A stretch of 64,000 bases of DNA from Acinetobacter oleivorans DR1. Lineage in GTDB: Bacteria > Pseudomonadota > Gammaproteobacteria > Pseudomonadales > Moraxellaceae. The notes below the pieces were generated by a model. It did no database searches. It was given only the letters and a program-made list of their open reading frames with translations, and was not told the DNA's origin. The stretch covers positions 62,001 to 126,000 of the forward strand of contig NC_014259.1 in assembly GCF_000196795.1 (NCBI RefSeq), read 5' to 3'. The position numbers and the translations under genes were made by a program. Positions 60,662 through 64,000 of the stretch are shown piece by piece (the stretch's first letter is position 1; every line of letters starts with the position of its first letter).

Positions 60662-61972
60662 TTATAAAATTGATTCAATCACTGCTCGAATTACACCGAG
60701 GCTTAAACCAATAAATGCACCGACTACAACGCCATTTACTCGGATCATATGTAGGTCGCCACCGACTTCATTTTCAATTTTCCCGATCATTTCGCGTGAA
60801 TCCCATTCATGAATGCGTTCACTGACATAGCGGATGATTTTATGGCTATATTGATCTGTAAAAGTCAGCGCAAGTCCTGTCATTTCTTTGTTGAGAACTT
60901 CACGTACTTTGGCATTTTGAACAAGGTTTTCACCTAGTTGCTGAATAGCTGCTCTTAGGTTCATTGCAATGCCAGAGTCTTCTTTCATTAAATCTTCTTT
61001 AATGGCATTACACAAAATCGTAACAGCGCCACTGATGAAATTGAGGACTTGTGGACTATCGAGAAGGGCATCTTTACCGCTGTTGAGACGTTGACTAGCA
61101 ACGCTGTCTGGTTTTGCCAGCTCAAGCATGAGAGAGTGGGCAATGGTTTCAATTTCTTGTCGCCATGGGTGTTCAGGGTCTGCCAGCATCGATTCTACTT
61201 TTTCAACCAGTGAATCGATGGTACGTTGTTGAACATCAATACCAATCCAGCTTGCGCCTTTTGCAAGTGACCAGACACCAAGTGCTTTAAACATTTTTCG
61301 GGTTAATTCACGGGTTTTATCTGGGTTTTGTACCACCCATTCATGCGCGATATCGAGTCCACGCTGTAAAACGTCTTGATGGAAATCATTTTCCAATACC
61401 GCGCGTAGCATTTCACTTGCGAGTTTATTGACTTCAGTATTACGTACCCATTGCACACTATTGTTTTGCACAAAATTGGCAATTTGATCTTGGCTAACAA
61501 ACTCAAAAATTTTCGGAACAGTTTGCTGAATGAGCTGCACCACTTGGGTATTGTTTTGTGGGCTTGCTAACCATTGGCCAATTGCGAGGCTTAAGTCAGT
61601 TTTTTCTAAGCTTCGTTCGACCACTTGAGGCGAAAGAAAATTTTCTTGTACAAAACGACCCATTGACTCTGCAATACGAGCTTTGTTGCGCGGAATAATT
61701 TCGGTGTGGTCGCGTAAAAACTTAGGAATGGGTAACTTACCAAATGGGTTCCGAAACAGAACCGTAATCGCGTACCAGTCGGCTAAACCACCGACTACAC
61801 CGGCTTCTGCCCCTAACATTAAAATATGAATAAAACCTGTGTACTCTGGCAGAAAACGATCAGCCACCATCAGTGCAATCCACAGCACAACGACAATAAT
61901 AAGCGCCAGAGTAGCAAAATATTTGCTACGTTTAAGACTGGGCACGTGGTGAACTTCTTCTGCCATGTTCAT
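60662..61972 (-). CDS. DUF445 family membrane protein
   Basis: This 436-residue protein has two N-terminal membrane segments (about residues 16-60) followed by 'GLADWYAITVLFRNPFG' and 'PIPKFLRDHTEIIPRNKARI', which identify DUF445 (YjiN-like). A long helical middle and a C-terminal membrane segment ('GVVVGAFIGLSLGVIRAVIE') follow. No function is known for the family. It starts 13 bp after the upstream lipoprotein gene, so it is probably in one operon with it. Confidence 0.88.
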   Translation of the reverse strand: MNMAEEVHHVPSLKRSKYFATLALIIVVVLWIALMVADRFLPEYTGFIHILMLGAEAGVVGGLADWYAITVLFRNPFGKLPIPKFLRDHTEIIPRNKARIAESMGRFVQENFLSPQVVERSLEKTDLSLAIGQWLASPQNNTQVVQLIQQTVPKIFEFVSQDQIANFVQNNSVQWVRNTEVNKLASEMLRAVLENDFHQDVLQRGLDIAHEWVVQNPDKTRELTRKMFKALGVWSLAKGASWIGIDVQQRTIDSLVEKVESMLADPEHPWRQEIETIAHSLMLELAKPDSVASQRLNSGKDALLDSPQVLNFISGAVTILCNAIKEDLMKEDSGIAMNLRAAIQQLGENLVQNAKVREVLNKEMTGLALTFTDQYSHKIIRYVSERIHEWDSREMIGKIENEVGGDLHMIRVNGVVVGAFIGLSLGVIRAVIESIL

Positions 61973-61985
61973 AAATTTATCCTAT

Positions 61986-62549
61986 TCATTTTTGTTTTAC
62001 TGGAGGCTCAGGCGGTGGCAACAGCTCTCCTGTCGGACTCAATCCATATTTTTGTCCGATTGATTTCAAGATCAAGGTTGCATCAAAAGCATCCTGTGGA
62101 GCCTGCTTTTGATCCCGATAGCATTCAATAGTATACGACACTTGAACAGGGTCGATATTGACCACTTGTGGGTAATCATAGAACGGATCATGCCAGAAAC
62201 CTGGGTAGCGACGACCATAACCATATGGATAAAAGCTTGGAGCTGATGGATAAACCACAGCCTGACGTGGCGGTTTCTGGCTCTGATTACTTGGATCATT
62301 TTGCACTTTAAAAAAGCGGAAACCTTTTTGTATCGTCGTTTGTGCTGATTTCACCAAGGTAATTTCTTCAGCTCTGCCATAACTCATATTTGGGTCGGCT
62401 TGAAAACTAATACGGAACGTTTGGGCATTTAGAGGATATGCTGAAAACTGGCCAAGCTGATCAAAGGTTCTTGGTTTACTTGGAGTCGTTGCACACGCAG
62501 TTAAAGTTAAGGCAGTGCCTAAGGCTAAACAAAGAGAGAGATATTTCAT
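61986..62549 (-). CDS. CC0125/CC1285-type lipoprotein
   Basis: The start at 62549 ('MKYLSLCLALGTALTLTACA') places a proper lipobox, LTAC, at Cys19; the protein is 187 residues. The mature part shows 'AQTFRISFQADPNMSYGRAE' and 'QTTIQKGFRFFKV', which match the CC0125/CC1285 lipoprotein family of unknown function. A tyrosine/proline-rich insert ('FYPYGYGRRYPGFWHDPFYD') lies in the middle. It should be anchored in the outer or inner membrane facing the periplasm. Confidence 0.8.
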   Translation of the reverse strand: MKYLSLCLALGTALTLTACATTPSKPRTFDQLGQFSAYPLNAQTFRISFQADPNMSYGRAEEITLVKSAQTTIQKGFRFFKVQNDPSNQSQKPPRQAVVYPSAPSFYPYGYGRRYPGFWHDPFYDYPQVVNIDPVQVSYTIECYRDQKQAPQDAFDATLILKSIGQKYGLSPTGELLPPPEPPVKQK

Positions 62550-62608
62550 GATGAACTCCCAGCTGAGCATTGAAAAATAGATGACTCAGCATTAAAAATT
62601 AAGAAGTT

Positions 62609-63148
62609 TTAAAAACTACTGTTCGGTTCTAATAAAAATTCGGTTTCCTCTGGAGTGGAAACACGCCCGAGAATGGTATTTCGATGAGGATAGCGTCCAA
62701 AGCGATCAATAATGACTTTATGCTTTTTCTCAAAACTTAAATTAATTTCATTGCCAAGGCGTTGAAAGAGTTTTAAGGCAAATTCATGAATCAATTTTGA
62801 TTCACTATGCATAAACGGCATATATAAAAAAGAACGTTGCTCTGGATTAAGCTGTGCATCGAGTTGTAAGCTAATCGTTTCTTGTGCCAAAGCTAATGCC
62901 AAACTGTCATAGGCAAAAGATTCGGGTTGATCACGATAAATGTTGCGAGAAAACTGGTCTAGTACAATAATCTCTGCCAAACGGCCTTCCGCTGTTTTTC
63001 GCCAAGACCACAGTTCTGCTTGAGTTGCCTGTCGATGAACGTCAGAAAAATTTTCACGGATTTTTTTGTCAAAATCATCACTTTTTGCAAACCAAAGTGA
63101 ACGGTGTTCAGGAGAAAACCAGAAGTTTAAAATGTCTTGTTCGTTCAT
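62609..63148 (-). CDS. DUF924 family protein
   Basis: This 179-residue all-helical protein matches DUF924 from end to end: 'ILNFWFSPEHRSLWFAKSDD', 'FSRNIYRDQPESFAYDSLAL', 'LYMPFMHSESKLIHEFALKL' and 'FGRYPHRNTILGRVSTPEET'. The family has a TPR-like helical fold. Its biochemical role is unknown to me. It is divergent from gshA. Confidence 0.9.
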   Translation of the reverse strand: MNEQDILNFWFSPEHRSLWFAKSDDFDKKIRENFSDVHRQATQAELWSWRKTAEGRLAEIIVLDQFSRNIYRDQPESFAYDSLALALAQETISLQLDAQLNPEQRSFLYMPFMHSESKLIHEFALKLFQRLGNEINLSFEKKHKVIIDRFGRYPHRNTILGRVSTPEETEFLLEPNSSF

Positions 63149-63316
63149 GATATTGACAACTCTTTAGCAATTATTCTTCAATAAAATCACAATTCTTTCG
63201 TGTCTTAAATAACAAGATTGTGATAAAAATTGCCAAACTGGAATGATGTGAGTATATAAATAGCCGTATCATCTCACGATTTTGTATATAGTGATCTTTA
63301 ATAAGCGAGCAAATGC

Positions 63317-64000
63317 ATGAGTCAACCCACTACACCCTCTCAATCAGTTATTCCTGCTTGGGTGGATTCGTCGCTACTACAAGGCATGTTACGTGGAATA
63401 GAGCGTGAAAGCCTACGTATGCAAAGTAATGGGTTCTTATCACAAGAGTTACATCCAAAGGCATTGGGTTCGGCTTTAACACATCCACAAATTACGACTG
63501 ATTATTCAGAAGCATTAATGGAGTTTATTACCTCACCTAAGCCAACCATTGGTGAGGCTTTGAATGAGCTCACCGATATTCATGCGGTTGTGCATCGTCA
63601 TTTAGAAAATGGTGAGAAACTCTGGCCGCTGTCTATGCCATGTATGTTAGATGACAATGAAGAACGAATTCGTCTAGCACAATACGGCACCTCTAATATT
63701 GGTCGTTTTAAAACACTATACCGCCGTGGGCTGGGAATTCGATATGGTCGCCGTATGCAGACCATTTCAGGCGTGCATTACAATTTATCTTTTCCAGATA
63801 CACTTTTTGCCGAGCTACAAGCTCATGAAACTGACGAACAATTAAAATCATTAAGTTTGCAGGATTATCGTAGCCATCGTTATTTTGGCCTTATTCGTAA
63901 TTTTATCCGTTTAACACCGTTAGTTATGTTTTTAGTGGGTGCTAGCCCAACAGTATGCCGTTGTTTCTTAACTGGACATAAACATCAGTTGTTACCTTTA
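63317..64000 (+). CDS. gshA: Glutamate--cysteine ligase, N-terminal part
   Basis: The frame starts at ATG 63317 ('MSQPTTPSQSVIPAWVD') and is open to the end of the window, giving 228 residues. It matches class I GshA: 'LRGIERESLRMQSNGFLSQE', 'ITTDYSEALMEFIT', 'WPLSMPCMLDDNEERIRLAQ' and 'GVHYNLSFPD', which form the glutamate and ATP sites. GshA makes gamma-glutamylcysteine, the first step to glutathione, which MaiA in this window needs. The remaining C-terminal half lies beyond the window. Confidence 0.96.
   Translation, partial: MSQPTTPSQSVIPAWVDSSLLQGMLRGIERESLRMQSNGFLSQELHPKALGSALTHPQITTDYSEALMEFITSPKPTIGEALNELTDIHAVVHRHLENGEKLWPLSMPCMLDDNEERIRLAQYGTSNIGRFKTLYRRGLGIRYGRRMQTISGVHYNLSFPDTLFAELQAHETDEQLKSLSLQDYRSHRYFGLIRNFIRLTPLVMFLVGASPTVCRCFLTGHKHQLLPL

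Noticed and set aside
1..64000. tRNA, rRNA, CRISPR, insertion sequence or prophage
   Set aside because: I looked for cloverleaf-like genes, repeat-spacer arrays, transposase and integrase frames and phage genes, and found none.

Overview
The window looks like a chromosome segment of Acinetobacter, most likely the A. baumannii/calcoaceticus group. This rests on the AT-rich base composition, the gene families and the local order (a zinc-regulated lipoprotein gene and a zigA-type gene next to a hut cluster; ribB-ribH-nusB-thiL-pgpA-glmU-glmS in a row; phoB-phoR). It was assigned by recognition only, without any search. I see no tRNA, rRNA, CRISPR array, insertion sequence, integrase or prophage.

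Layout: 1-8.3 kb holds housekeeping genes: the end of rarA, a formate/nitrite-type channel, purC, a short bamC, dapA, pncA, a BASS transporter, a MATE pump and a DUF523 gene. 8.3-15.3 kb is a tyrosine catabolism cluster: hpd, an IclR regulator, a VOC-fold gene, maiA, fahA and an aromatic amino acid permease. Paired 19-bp operators lie in both control regions, and no recognisable homogentisate dioxygenase gene is present. 15.4-17.5 kb carries two genes each preceded by a Zur-type box (a zrlA-like M15 peptidase lipoprotein and a zigA-like COG0523 GTPase). After an acyltransferase gene, 19.0-27.6 kb is a complete histidine utilisation cluster, hutCD and hutUHTIG, with hairpins in three of its four hutU-hutG spacers and HutC-type palindromes at both promoters.

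27.8-31.2 kb has a secreted DUF885 protein, a HAD phosphatase and murI. 31.2-34.2 kb is the most unusual part. It holds an unrecognised 406-aa gene with lectin-like ends, a diverged extra copy of the 3' end of glmS, an island of GC-richer sequence in very AT-rich flanks that folds into many nested stems plus a pseudoknot (a candidate structured RNA), a tiny hydrophobic ORF whose ribosome binding site is held in a hairpin, and a small cysteine-rich exported protein.

34.2-40.9 kb is one leftward run (ribBX, ribH, nusB, thiL, pgpA, glmU, glmS). 41.2-48.9 kb holds a ytjB-like gene divergent from serB, a small membrane protein, an SCP2/UbiT-like gene, dtd, pncB, a sulfurtransferase and psd. 49.4-52.8 kb encodes three exported proteins: an acetamidase-type enzyme behind a good sigma-54 promoter, an orphan binding protein and a lipase. 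52.9-53.9 kb is a 1-kb islet with one unknown gene, bounded by a 39-bp duplication of the phoR 3' end. It is followed by phoR and phoB with an upstream Pho box, a TetR/SDR divergent pair, a second MATE pump, an aminotransferase, a DUF445 protein, a CC0125-type lipoprotein, a DUF924 gene and the start of gshA.
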